From the NCBI GenBank assembly GCA_037127255.1, contig JBANSL010000020.1, positions 56,023,098 to 56,087,097 on the forward strand: a stretch of 64,000 nucleotides of DNA, in the 5' to 3' direction. This document shows positions 47,501 to 60,988 of the stretch, piece after piece; the first letter of the stretch is position 1; each line of letters starts with the position of its first letter. The notes beneath the pieces were generated by a model. The model worked only from the letters and a program-made list of their open reading frames with translations, had not been told where the DNA came from and searched no databases. The position numbers were made by a program, and so were the translations under genes. The stretch is from Persicaria tinctoria (Eukaryota > Streptophyta > Magnoliopsida > Caryophyllales > Polygonaceae).

Positions 47501-49886
47501 GACTAACCTTGCACCAAAAGGACTTGGATGCAAGGAAGATATTGCATTTCTGCCAAATGAGACAAGATTTACATTAGTAGGCAATGCTTGAGTAGCTGCA
47601 GATGTTTTATCTTTCACTGATGACGGCTTCAGATTAAACCTGCAGCATAAGATTAGATTATAAAGTTCACTGATTTCTACTTGGCAGGGCCAAAACTTGC
47701 AGAATATTAATCAACTAACAGAACTAGAATACATTCAACATATCCAGACAAAGCAAGATATAACAGCAGTAAGGATCCTTTGTAACACTAGGCGTGCCAT
47801 TTTTTCACTTTTTGTACTAAAAAAGTGAATTCTTGAAATAAACATTGCATCGATTATGGTCCAAAAATATAATTGCATTGATTATAGTGTTACAAAGGAT
47901 CATTACTCATTATGGTAACGCCCTAGCCAACAGAGATGCATAATTAAATGTGAAAAGGATAGTAAAAAAAATATCAACCTGGATGCCTTTGAAGAGGCAG
48001 CTCCCATAAATGCCTTTTTCCTTCCAGAAAGGGATTCTGTACCATGAGCTCCTAGTTTTGAGAGATCAACAGAACTTTCTTCAGCATTTGGTACATTTTC
48101 AGCTACTGTTTCTCTAGCCATGTCTCCTTGCACAACATTACAACTCTTGGGCACATTTTCCTCTCCATCAGTACTTTCCGAGTCTGCCTCAGATATTTTT
48201 TCTAAATGCATACTGTCATAATGTTGCGTCATTTCCTTCACTGGAAACTTTTCATTTTCCGATGTCACAGGTGGATCAAATCTAGCATTAAGAGCTTGCA
48301 TTTTAGAATCCTCATCACCTGACTTGTTAGCAGCTGAGTTGGCCTCCATCTGTTTTGAAACATCAAGTGCACTTATCTTGTCCTTGAAAGACCAAGCAGA
48401 TTGATCCTGCACTTTTGGCTTTTCATATGACTGATTGCAATATTTTTCTAGTTGATCACTTTGTTTGTCTGTTCTTTGGGTATGATCAATGATTTCTCCT
48501 GCTGAAGCTATTAAGGCTGGTTTTGAGTTTGTTTGATTTTGCACGGTTTGAACTGATTTACTCTGCAGTTGTGGCTCTTCATATGGTTCATTACAAGCTA
48601 CCAGATTCCCCTTTGAATTACTTGTCGTCACCAACAATGACATGTCTTGTCCATCATCAGCATCTCTAGCTTCACCATCAGCCAACTGTATTTTTGAGCC
48701 ATGATGCTCAAGTTTATCAGCAGAGTCAATCTCGACCCCTCTGTTCCCATCATCCTTGTTCAATTCCTTCGTTCTTGTTGGCAAGACTGCATCCAAGTCA
48801 AACTTGTCTAACCTGAAAGCAGACATTTTGTTTCCAAATGAGAAGTTTATAAGAAGGATATTATTTTAGCACCATTACTACATTAAGAATTTACAAGTGC
48901 AAAAGTGATCCATCTATCTTACTCATCAAAATCAAAGGAAAAGGCAAAACAGTCTTCCTTTCTTTTGTTGCTCTTCACAGACTCGCCTTCCGATCTCTCC
49001 TTGAACTTTGTGCCCTCTTTTGGTGGAGAAGAGAGGTCAAAATTTGTCTCCTTAGACTTTGTAGAAGTCTTTGGTGGAGAAGAGAAGTCCAGATCTCCCA
49101 TGTCTACTTTAAATGAATTCATCTTGCCAAAGTCAACGTCAAGGGAAAAATCCATATCCCTGAAAGAATTAGTTTCCTCATCAGTTAAACCCTAATAACC
49201 AAAAAATTCAAAGCAAGTGTACCATATAGAGCTAAATGCGCGTGGATATTTAGGGGATGTCTCAAGTTAGATCGAACTTTAACTCAATTTCATTCATGTA
49301 AAGTTTTCTGTGATTGAATGCAATAAGCAACCAAAATGCAAAGGAACCTGCATCACAATTACTAGACTACTGAAGGATATAATACTTTCAGCAATGCAGA
49401 AAGTAGTTCTACCATCTCTTATTTACCAGCTTGTAAACTAACACTCTAACAGGAGAAGAATACAAAAAGAATAAAAATAAATAAATGAATGTGTTTAATA
49501 TTTGACCACAAACAAAATAATAATCAAAGCATCAAAACTGATATCGTAAATATGTGCAAGGAAGCTAGAAGGCTTTTCTAGAACTTACAGCTTGTCAAAA
49601 TCGAAGTCCTTCTTCTTTCCCTTGGTAACTGGTTCGAATTTCAAGTCCATTGAGCTATCATCCGAACTGAGGATCGTGCCCCAGGAACCAAGAAATTCCT
49701 TTGAGGTGAGATCATCTGTTTTTAGTGCAACAGCTAACAGTAAGTAGCGAGTATTCAAAACTATTAGCGTAATTTCGCAACTCTGATCTATTAGAGACAG
49801 CAAAATTGAATAGAATACATGCCTAGTTCTGAGATTTTCTCTTTTGCCTTGCTTGATGCAGCAGTTACTTTATCTGATTCTGCCAT
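44544..49886 (-). CDS. Acidic plant protein of unknown function, 13 exons, about 790 aa
   Basis: Proposed exons (- strand order): 49823-49886, 49589-49715, 48923-49159, 47979-48812, 47508-47639, 47304-47432, 47036-47170, 46115-46306, 45889-46030, 45744-45805, 45622-45661, 45340-45495, 44544-44666. They sum to 791 codons with consistent phases. The N-terminus [20 protein letters not shown] is followed by short repeated motifs with alternating Phe/Asp ([53 protein letters not shown]). A long Ser/Glu/Asp-rich disordered middle follows, then Lys/Arg-Ser segments ([21 protein letters not shown]). A conserved-looking helical C-terminus ends the protein ([11 protein letters not shown], then [20 protein letters not shown]). 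I recognise it as a plant-type uncharacterised protein and assign no function; basic patches fit a nuclear location. Intron 1 needs a GC donor (CTAG/GCATGT). The acceptor of exon 2 is uncertain by 18 bp. Confidence 0.78.
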
Positions 49887-50380
49887 AAATCTGGACTGAA
49901 GTAGTTGATTATACCGTTTCTGTGCATAGGATACATCAAGTCACGAAAGTTTAGGCCACTGAAGTTGGAATATTCGTGATAAGCCCTATCATTTTCCATA
50001 ACGGGAACATCGAACCGAAATCGTTCGGAAACTCGAACCAGATCGATGATTGAGGCGAAACAGAGCGAGAGGAAAATTAAAACCAAGTGAAGAACGGAGA
50101 TCTAAGGAGAAGGAGAAGAATCACTTACAGAGAACAAGCGAACAACGGAAGAACGACAAGGTTCTCGGACTCTCTCTGGCTTCCGCTTGAGGGAGAAGAT
50201 CAGAAGTTCAGGACTAGGGTTTGCAAATCGATAAAGCTCAAACAAACCCGCCAAATTTGCCCCAATTATTTGAATCAACCCCCACTCCCACCAAGAAAAA
50301 AAATACTACTCCGTATTTGATTTAAATAGGTTTTTTTTTTTCGACTTTAAAATTTAAGTACGGTATAAATCGACCCTAGT

Positions 50381-50389
50381 TAAAATTTA
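50381..50389. repeat. 9-bp target-site duplication of the outer MULE, left copy
   Basis: TAAAATTTA, identical to 57587-57595 on the far side of the nested insertion. Confidence 0.85.
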
Positions 50390-50396
50390 GAGTAAA

Positions 50397-51650
50397 CTAT
50401 TACGATCCCCGCGCCATGACGCGATTTTTTTTATAAATAATATTTAGATATAGATAAATCATAGACATTAGATTTAATTGAATGTTTTTAATTATACCCA
50501 TTGTTTAGTAAATGTGTTAAAAATAATAGAAAAAAATACACTCAGGTTAAAGAGATAAATAAATAATAAATAGTGAAAGATAAATGTTTTGAATTAATCT
50601 CATTGGTTAAAAAATGTAACATCAAATAGTATTGGGTAATTAATATTATAATATTTTTCAAAAAAAAAAATATTAGAAAATATAGTTACCATAATAAAAT
50701 GATATTATGTAAATAATATTTTCACAAATAACTTTGAACATAGAGAGGACATGTGACATAAGTTAATATAGTATATAGATATAGATAGTTAGTAAATGAA
50801 TTTGAGTTAAACTCAATAGTTATATTAGATTGAATTCAATGTTTTGAATTAAGCCCAATAGTTAGTAAGATTAAATTGAAAAAAAAAAGAATTAAAAGAA
50901 AAAGATGAAAAAAAAGAGAATTAAAAAAAATTGTATATTGAGAAAAAAAAATTATAATTAGTCAAAACCCCTAAAATCTCTCTAATGTTGACACATCAGT
51001 ATAGACTCTTCTAAATTAAGAGTTTATATAGATAGTTAGTAAGATTAAATTGAAAAAAAAAAAGAATTAAAAGAAAAAGATGAAAAAAAAAAAGAATTAA
51101 AAAAAATTGTATATTGAGAAAAAAAAAATTATAATTAGTCAAAACCCCTAAAATCTCTCTAATGTTGACACATCAGTATAAACTCTTCTAAATTAAGAGT
51201 TTATATAGATTGGTTACAAAATGTAACATCAAATAGTATTGGGTAATTAATATTATAATATTTTTCAAAAAAAATAATATTAGAAAATATAGTTACCATA
51301 ATAAAATGATATTATGTAAATAATATTTTCACAAATAACTTTGAACATAGAGAGGACATGTGACATAAGTTAATATAGTATATATATATATATATATATA
51401 GATAGTTAGTAAATGAATTTGAGTTAAACTCAATAGTTATATTAGATTGAATTCAATGTTTTGAATTAAGCCCAATAGTTAGTAAGATTAAATTGAAAAA
51501 AAAAAGAATTAAAAGAAAAAGATGAAAAAAAAGAGAATTAAAAAAAATTGTATATTGAGAAAAAAAAAATTATAATTAGTCAAAACCCCTAAAATCTCTC
51601 TAATGTTGACACATCAGTATAAACTCTTCTAAATTAAGAGTTTATATAGA
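50397..51650 (-). mobile_element. Non-autonomous Helitron inserted in the outer MULE terminus
   Basis: On the - strand it starts TCTATATAAACTCTTAATTT after A and ends with the hairpin CGCG-TCATGG-CGCG, then GGGATCGTAATAG before T (the usual CTAG is ATAG here). The interior shares AATTCAATGTTTTGAATTAAGCCCAA with the Helitron at 11568. The 5' end is present three times (plus-strand ends at 51032, 51209 and 51650), with a ~600-bp internal direct duplication (about 50604-51209 resembles 51211-51650). Confidence 0.75.
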
Positions 51651-53392
51651 TTACACATAACCACTCATAAATTATGCTAGTTTTCACATAACCATCCGTA
51701 AATTTATAAATTACAGAAAACCACCCATAAATTAAATTTATTTTCAAATGACCACTCATCCATTAAACCTCAATTTGTTTTGTTTGAAAAGCTTAAAATA
51801 CTCTTAATTCAAACTTTTTTAAATGTAAAGCAATTGCATATATTTTACTTTAATTTGACATTTCACCTTAAAAAAAGTAAGAAAATTAAACATTATTTAA
51901 CATAAAGGAAAGGATGTTCAACCGAGGTCTTATTCAATTGTTGCTTAAAAAAAAACATAAAGGATAATAACAATTGTGAGCATGTACAACAATGAAAGAG
52001 TTAGGAATTGTTTTAAAAGGGAGGCTCAATTTTTATAAAAATGATTTTTCTTTATACCCATTAATGAGAAGGAATATTTCAAAAAAATATTAAAAATTAT
52101 TAAAAAATGAATATTTCATGTAGTTTTTATTATCTTAAAAAAACGTGCGTAAATAGTAAACGACATATTTTGCCGAACAAATGGAGTACTTAAAAAACCC
52201 TTAAATTTTAGGCAAAATGGTCATAGATAGACCATTTTTTTTTAAACCTTGCACAAATAGCACATAAATGGAAAAAAAATTGCAAAAATAGACATTTTGC
52301 CAAAATTTTGCACAAAAGTGCATATCACCCCACCTTTGATAGCCAGTTTGGGAGCAAAAAAAAAGGGAAAAAAAAAAGAAAATGGAAAAAGATTCAGAGG
52401 CATTTAATGCCATTAGGTGGGAGGCCAAAAAAAGGGGAGAATCATCATCACACTCTCTCTCTCCATTTCACTCTTCTCTCTCTTCATTTCAAACAAAAAC
52501 GTAAGCAGGGAAGAAGACACCGGCGATTTCGATAGGGAGGAGGCCGGAAGATCTACCGTTGTCGGAGTGTCGAGGAGAAGCGAAGAACGCCGGTGCTGGA
52601 CTTCAAAGGTACGTCCCCCTCTCCATTTCACTTCTCTTCTCCGTTTTGTGCGAACATGGGTTGTGGGGTGTGTGGGTGAAGGCACTTGCTATGGGGTTTA
52701 GATATTGAATGTCAATGGTGGGTTGAGTGATGGGTTGTGGAAGGGTGACAATGGTGGGTGCGATTGAAGGATGAGGAGGGCGGTTTTCGGGTATGGTTAG
52801 GGAAAATTGCCGGTTAGGGTTTAGGAAGGTTGAAGATGGTAGTAATTGTGAGAGTTGAAATTGGGATATGGTGATGTTTTGGTGGGCGATTGAAGAAGAA
52901 CGATTGAGGTTTGAGTCGTGTTTGATTTGGAATTTTTTTGTTTGAAAGAGAAATTGGGTGACATTGGTTTTGAATTGGATGGGAAAGTACGTCATTCATT
53001 CGCATATCTTCGTTTTCTGCATAATCTGCATAACTTAGGTGACAAGGGTAAATGCACTCATGACATGTGACATTTTCAAGGTGACACGTAAATGTTGATA
53101 TTTAAAGGATATTGTCCTAATCGATCATTTCGATCTGAAATTAAGTGACAACTAGAATCTGATATGAACTTGAATAGTCCTACGAATACCACATATTCCC
53201 TTTGATGTCATTCTCTTGTTTTTTATTTCAATTTCATTGATTGATGGACAACAATGTCGTTTTCTGTTTTAATTGGGCTTGTTTCTGAATTATAAATGAG
53301 TTTTGACGTATCGAGGTCAATCGATGTTGTTTCATGAACGCTTTTGTGCACCTTAGTCCGTATGAGTGGTGCTAAAAACCTGATCTCTGTAG

Positions 53393-53891
53393 ATGAAAGT
53401 GTTGGAGGAGTTCGTCAATGGATTGCGGGTTGCTAAAGAGATAGGAAGAGCCGAGGAAGAAAGAGAAAGGGATGCTGGCGCTTCTTTTAACATTGATGCA
53501 GAGAAGGAGAGTGATGTTGGGAAAGATGGAGTTGAAGACAAACTTGTCGATGAAAAGGAAGGAGATGGGAGAGGGGGGCACGAAAGGATGAGGAGGTAAG
53601 TTTGTTTTTGGGTGGCATGATGTTTTATGTTGAGTGACATGGGAAATCGGGGATCTATTTTAAAGTTTGAATTTGTTTTTCAGGTCGTTTATGTCGATGT
53701 GGTTACAGCGATTGCACCTGAAGTCGGGGAGAATCCCCTACAAGGACAAGGTGATAAGGCAAGCTCTTACGGCCTGTCGAAAGGATGGTGTCGAAGATGT
53801 TAGCAAGGAAGAGGATGCGGAGGTGCTTGTCAAGGATGGGGGGAAGGGTGGAGAGGACCCGGACATGGATGTTGAGGTGACTGCGATTTAA
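53393..53891 (+). CDS. Hypothetical two-exon accessory or captured gene in the inner MULE
   Basis: Exons 53393-53595 and 53684-53891 (GT-AG, GAGGAG/GTAAGT and TTTTTCAG/GTCG) join to 136 residues. It begins MKVLEEFVNGLRVAKEIGRA and is rich in Asp, Glu, Lys and Gly, with a more ordered centre (MSMWLQRLHLKSGRIPYKDK, VIRQALTACRKDG). An acceptor TCTCTGTAG directly precedes the ATG, so an untranslated first exon ending at about 52609 (CTTCAAAG/GTACGT) is likely. I recognise no family. It could be a MULE accessory gene, in the way maize MuDR has a second gene, or a captured host fragment. Confidence 0.4.
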
Positions 53892-54349
53892 CAAGGAACA
53901 AAGATGGGGAGACTGAGGACAACGAACACAAGGGCGGGGAGATGGAGGGTACAACTGACCACCTTATATCAGAGCTTGTTTTTCTTTTCATTAGATGGTT
54001 ATGAACATTGTTGTGATTGTGCTTTATGAACTTCATTGCTCAAAGCTTGTAGGATGTCATGATATCTGTTGGTGATAAGTTGTAGTATTTTATAACATTG
54101 GTTAGTTAGTAGATGTTAGTCTTCTATGAACACCATATGTAGTTGGGGTTTCTTTATCCACATACTTGTTTTTATAATGTTTGGGTCGAAATAATAGTGA
54201 CGTGTGAAATCCGTCATATGACAAAGGCATACAAAGAGGCGACAGGGGTGATTTCCTTATGAAAATGGCAGACACAATCAGAAATGTAAATCAGCAAATT
54301 CAAACAGGTGACACGTGAAAAATGTCATGTGACACTGTACAACTCCAAA

Positions 54350-54500
54350 TCATCCTAGTCTTCTTCGAGCTTCACTTCAAAACCTTCTTCCTCATCCGAG
54401 ACCCCAAAGTCGATTGTGGGGGTTGGCCCATCGTCATCCTCCTCCTCGCTGCTAATGGATATCACCTCCAACCCCTGACCTATGTCACCCATATCACCTG
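54350..54500 (-). repeat. Partial duplicate of the transposase acidic segment
   Basis: The stretch CTTCTTCGAGCTTCACTTCA through GTTGGCCCATCGTCATCCTC and CTCGCTGCTAATGGATATCAC matches 55917-56025 (- strand coding). An internal duplication of the inner MULE has therefore placed a second, broken copy about 1.5 kb away. Confidence 0.7.
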
Positions 54501-55319
54501 AAGAGGTATCCGTGTCACCCAATTCAATCACATCCAGATCCTATACCCTGTCACCCGAATGACGCATTCATCGGGGCGTACATCAGGTTCATGCAACTCC
54601 TCACCAAAGACGCCCCCACATTCGAGGGACTGGACGACACATTCATCGGGGCGTACAGGCACATGTTCGTTGTGGTCATCTTCCATGACAGACTGTTATA
54701 AACCAGTTTGAAATTTATATGACCGCGTGGTTGACCTCGTTGCCGAACATCCGTTACTTGATCTTTGTTGATTCATGTCGTTGGTTACAACTTTTAGGAC
54801 ATTATCATATCAGTTGGTTACTTGTTTCACTCATTTATGACATTGATTGCTTAGTAGATGTAATACTTTTATGAACATCCTCTGTAGTAGGGGTTTTCTC
54901 TATCCACGTACTTGCTTTCATATCGAATGTGTGAAATTAATGGTGACACGTAATATATTATAGGTGACACGGGCATATAAACACGTGACACAGGTAAAAG
55001 TTGATACGTTAATTATGACATGTGGCACGAGAATAATAACAGGTGACATGTGAAATTGATATTGATGCCATTTCGATTTACAGAATAAGTAAATGTGCAT
55101 CCACAAAATACCTGAAGTTTTAAACCAACCTACTTACCCAAAATTACACCAAACTACAACGCCCAATACCTGAAGTTTGTGAAATGTGCATGGACCCAAA
55201 GGGGACTCCAACCTACTTACCCTGTTCCCCAACCTAGTTATCCAAAATTACACCAACCTAATTACACCAACCTACCTACTAACTACAAAAGTATTACGAA
55301 GTTCTTAACCACATACCTT

Positions 55320-57095
55320 TCAAAATGGTCCAACCACTGACCCCAAAAACTGATAGTGCAAAATAAAACCCAACTTATGAGGTAAGCCGTTGGACCACAA
55401 GCAGAGCAACATAGCTACGAACGACAACGCTTCTCGCGGGAAAACTCTCCCCGGGATGGGTACCTGGATGTCTTGGGCCGACCAGGCCGCCGCTTCAGAG
55501 CCGGGGGGAGGCACGCCATGCTGGACATGCCAGGGGGAATCCTCCATTATGATCTTGGAGGGAGTGGGTATAGCACATCCGCGTAACACGCCTTCCATGC
55601 TGTGACTTTGTAGACCTCTTCGCCGTAAACTCGAAGCAATTCTCCACCGCATTCCAGTGAAGGCGAGTCAGCACATCAGCCTTTGATGCGAATAGTTGTC
55701 CCTCCGAAAGTTGAGTAATATTGCGTCGTGGGTCCTGGGTACGAGTCGTTGCTCTATCCATCATAGCATCAATGTTCTGATTCGTAGGTGGGGAGACGCT
55801 AGTCCTGGGCTTAAAATTTTCGAGTTCCCTCATCACCTCTTCCTCAACTTCCTTCTCCACCAACTCCCTCATACTCCTGTCCTCCTCCACACCGTTGGAT
55901 TCCAAGTCATATTCCCAATCTTCTTCGAGCTTCACTTCATAATCTTCGGCCTCGAACGAGCTCCTAAACTCTTTCGTGGAGGTTAGCCCATCATCCTCTT
56001 CCTCGCTGCTAAGGCATATCACATCAAACCAGGCGCCGTCTCACATGAAGAGGTATCCGTGTCGCCCAACTCTATCACCTCAAGACCATGTACCCTGTCA
56101 CCTACACACATTCCCTTGTCACCTGACGTTTTATCTTTGTCAGGATTGTCCATCCCAGGCAGACTATGTACCCTGTCACCTGAACACATTCCTTTGTCAC
56201 ATGACGTATTACCCTTGTCAGGATTGTCCATCCCAGGCAAACACTATACCCTGTCACCTGAACAAATTCCCTTGTCACTTGACGTATGACCCTTGTCAAG
56301 ATTGTCCATCACTGCCAGCTTCTTACTCTTCCGTATGACCTCGGTCACCTCTCCCTCAGCATGTAACACACCATCTACACACAAGGGGGTTTGATGTGCC
56401 TTACCGGATGCATCATCGTTAACAATCTCAGCCAATTTGTCCACTTTTTGCGACGAGGGTGGCCCACTGAGGCGTTCTTCCCCGGCAGGTTGCTTCACTT
56501 CAAAGCTCTTCGTCTCCAATGGCCCGACATATATCGCCAGGGGCCATGGGTCTTCTCCGCACTTCAAGTTCAGATATTTAAATGCCTCGAGGTCGTCATC
56601 ATCAGCAATAATGATCGGCTGACCCCCTTCTTTCGACTTCAGCACGTACCACAACGCCCACTCTGCATATGAGGCACCATCGCCACCCTTCAACCTGATT
56701 ACATTTTTCAAAGAGTTGAAGTCGATGTCCTGTTTTATCATGATATTCTTCCGAGCCCTCGAACCCACATACACCCATGTACCTTTCTCGACCACCCAAG
56801 AACCATGGATGATGAGAGTGACGCATACCAAGGTGTTGCCACCTGAAAAACAAAACCAAAGTTTAAAAGAGAGATTGATGGGTATCTAATGCCATAGATG
56901 AAGAGTACTTCGCATAAAACACTTACCCATTTCTTCTTCCATCAAAGGTTTTTGGGGCATCACATTGACACGGAGATTTTGATCAGTGACAGGTGCACAG
57001 ATTGAAGCCGACACGTGCTCTAGAACTGGAACAGCAAGTCGGGAGCTTGTCTTCCATGGTGGAACATTCTCCTTCTCTCCCATCTCTCTCTTCAT
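55320..57095 (-). pseudogene. MuDR-type transposase N-terminal region, catalytic core missing
   Basis: Reading on the - strand: an exon from MKREMGEKENVPPWKTSS at 57095; then, after an intron ending TTTTTCAG near 56843, VCVTLIIHGSWVVEKGTWVY, SYAEWALWYVLKSKEGGQPI and IIADDDDLEAF, which resemble the N-terminal region of plant MULE transposases. A repeat-rich acidic linker with three 78-bp units (about 56100-56290) follows. Then EGQLFASKADVLTRLHWNAV with a Cys-bearing CYTHS...PLACPAW block resembles the MuDR DNA-binding domain. Frames change near 56240-56020 and 55500. Nothing after about 55320 resembles the DDE transposase core or SWIM zinc finger, so the element is not autonomous. Confidence 0.7.
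56098..56300 (-). repeat. 78-bp tandem repeat in the transposase linker
   Basis: GGATTGTCCATCCCAGGCA recurs at 56143 and 56221, and GTATAC/GTACCCTGTCACCTG about every 78 bp. The translated unit (26 residues) contains DKGMCSGDRV and MDNPDK. About three copies. Confidence 0.75.
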
Positions 57096-57586
57096 GGGTT
57101 TCTACTTCAGAAATTGTGGGGAAGAAGAAAATGAAAAGCTTGCCCTTTATACCATACAAAATGGAAAATGGTTCCACAAAAAATCACATCACATCACCCT
57201 CTCTCTCTCCCATTTTGGCGCCAAACCCTTTTCTCTCTTCCCTCTCACATGTTCCCTCCCTTTTGATTAACCTGCTACCGGCCAAATGGGTAACTTTCTC
57301 TATTTGCACAAATAACACCATAGACCACTTTTTAATTTTTCCAAAACATGGTCTATTTGTGCAAAGATTTCTAAAAAGTAGTCTATATGTGCAAATAGCC
57401 CTAAATTTTATTACTTTTAAAAAACTAAAATATGGGGGCATTTTCATCGTTACAAATGAGCATTTAACAAATGAGTAGTCTTTTGAAAACAAACCAAATT
57501 TATGGGTGGTTTTTTTTAATTTATAATTTTATGGGTGGTTATGTGAAAACCAACCTAATATATGGGTGGTTATGCGTAATTTACCC

Positions 57587-57595
57587 TAAAATTTA
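57587..57595. repeat. 9-bp target-site duplication of the outer MULE, right copy
   Basis: TAAAATTTA, identical to 50381-50389. Confidence 0.85.
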
Positions 57596-57810
57596 ACTCG
57601 ATCGATATGTAAAATTGTAAATTAAGATGCAAATTTAATCAATTAAAGTAAGCAGTAATAGTAATTGCTTTGGATAGGTGGGATTTACTGGATTACATTG
57701 ATTCATTCATACTAGTAGTAACAGAGCCCTATTTAGTAACAGGGCTCTTTTTATTGTATAATATATAACTTTTAGATCGAGTTGATCGATCATACAACTT
57801 CTCCGTGTCC

Positions 57811-59880
<2,070 letters not shown>

Positions 59881-59943
59881 TTTTGCTTGAAGAGTTAATG
59901 AATATGCAGATTGGAGTACAATTGGTGAGAGAGGGAGATTCTA

Positions 59944-59951
59944 TATTTATA
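59944..59951 (-). promoter_or_regulatory. TATA box of the beta-amylase gene
   Basis: On the - strand TATAAATA (in CTATATAAATATAG) lies about 65 bp before the ATG at 59880, implying a short leader of roughly 35 bases. Confidence 0.6.
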
Positions 59952-60389
59952 TAGTATGGAATTCTGTTTTGATGGGCCAATATAGATAAATACGTCTTCA
60001 TCAACCGATTGCCCATCTTCACGTATGGAACGTTAGCTCATATCTCCCAACGGCATGGACAAAACTAACACTTGATCATAATCCTATTATCTTTATTTCT
60101 TTTGTTCCCGAGTTTAAAATGTTTTTTTGTTTTCGTGCAATGAAGAAAAGGCAGTTTTGATGACCTATCAAAATGACATAGAAAGGGTTGGGAACTTTGA
60201 CATGCACAACAACTACCCTAAAAGAATTTGCAAAATAGAGAATTATAAATCATATGTTGTTAGATATGCCGTAAATCATGATTAAGCAAATGCACGTTCT
60301 TATTGACGTGGTGCTACGTCTAAATCAACGTGCAAGTATACGTACACTGAAAATCGAAGACAAATCAGGGTTAGGGCAACACGTTCAAA

Positions 60390-60445
60390 TGGAAGTGCAC
60401 CAGTTTCATATGGATGTGCACCACATTCATATGGACGTGCACCCT
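60390..60445. repeat. 21-bp minisatellite, three copies
   Basis: ATGGAAGTGCACC, ATGGATGTGCACC and ATGGACGTGCACC start at 60390, 60411 and 60432, linked by CATTCAT-like spacers. Confidence 0.8.
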
Positions 60446-60653
60446 TAAATCTGATTTGCAGTGTATTTAGTTTTTGAATCATGTATTATTAATTTTTTTT
60501 GGGTTAAATTCCAACAACTTCTCCATTATGGAGTTTATCCCAAAACATAGACTTTTCTCAAAATTTAGGAAATAATCTCCATTTTTTATCCGTAAAGAAT
60601 GTAATGAGAAAACTATTGAACAAAAAACAATGTTAATATTCAGCAAAAACTTA

Positions 60654-60988
60654 GAGCTCGTTTGGTTGACAACCCAAAAACCCAGGATGTAGAGGAGAAA
60701 TTCTTGTGTTTGGTTGGTATTTTTGAAATTACAAAGCGCAGGAATTCAACTTTTCGAAAAGTTGAATTCCCCCAAAATGGAAGAAGTTCACTTACCTAGT
60801 TCCCTATGTAAGTTCAACTTCCATCATTTTTTATTTGAAAATTTCCAATTTTCCTTTTAATACTCTAAAATATAAAAAATCAACCAAACAGATATTCACA
60901 ATTCCCATCAATTGGACTTCCCGGAAATTTAATTCTCATGAAGTAACTTTTCGGGAATTTCAATTCCCAAGTTAAACCAAACGAACCA
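60654..60988. mobile_element. Tourist-like MITE
   Basis: The left end GAGCTCGTTTGGTTGACAAC pairs with the reverse-complemented right end TGGTTCGTTTGGTTTAACTT; TTA flanks both sides (60651-60653, 60989-60991). The termini are diverged in the first four bases. Non-coding. Confidence 0.65.

Larger units (their letters stand above)
52211..57401. mobile_element. Inner Mutator-like element, 5.2 kb, with decayed transposase
   Basis: Ends are GGCAAAATGGTCATAGATAG and (reverse complement) GGGCTATTTGCACATATAGA; shared inner blocks are TTTGCACAAATAG and ATAGACCAT. Perfect 9-bp duplications TAAATTTTA lie at 52202-52210 and 57402-57410. It carries a - strand MuDR-type transposase remnant on its right side and a small + strand gene on its left. 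GTGACA/TGTCAC motifs are scattered through the interior. The inverted termini are shorter and more diverged than those of the outer element. Confidence 0.85.
50390..57586. mobile_element. Outer Mutator-like element, split by a Helitron and by a second MULE
   Basis: The left terminus is GAGTAAA (50390-50396), interrupted by the Helitron, then TTACACATAACCACTCATAA at 51651. The right terminus, reverse complemented, reads GGGTAAATTACGCATAACCA. Inverted similarity continues for about 150 bp (TTTTCACATAACCA, AACCACCCATAAATT, TTTTCAAA). Perfect 9-bp duplications TAAAATTTA flank it. Without the two inserts it is roughly 0.7 kb and non-coding, i.e. a MULE-derived MITE. Confidence 0.82.

Noticed and set aside
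57723..57748. AGAGCCCT...AGGGCTCT hairpin followed by Ts, like a bacterial terminator
   Set aside because: The sequence is plant nuclear DNA. The hairpin lies downstream of beta-amylase and probably arose from two near repeats of GTAACAG(A/G)GCTC-like sequence; no evidence of function.
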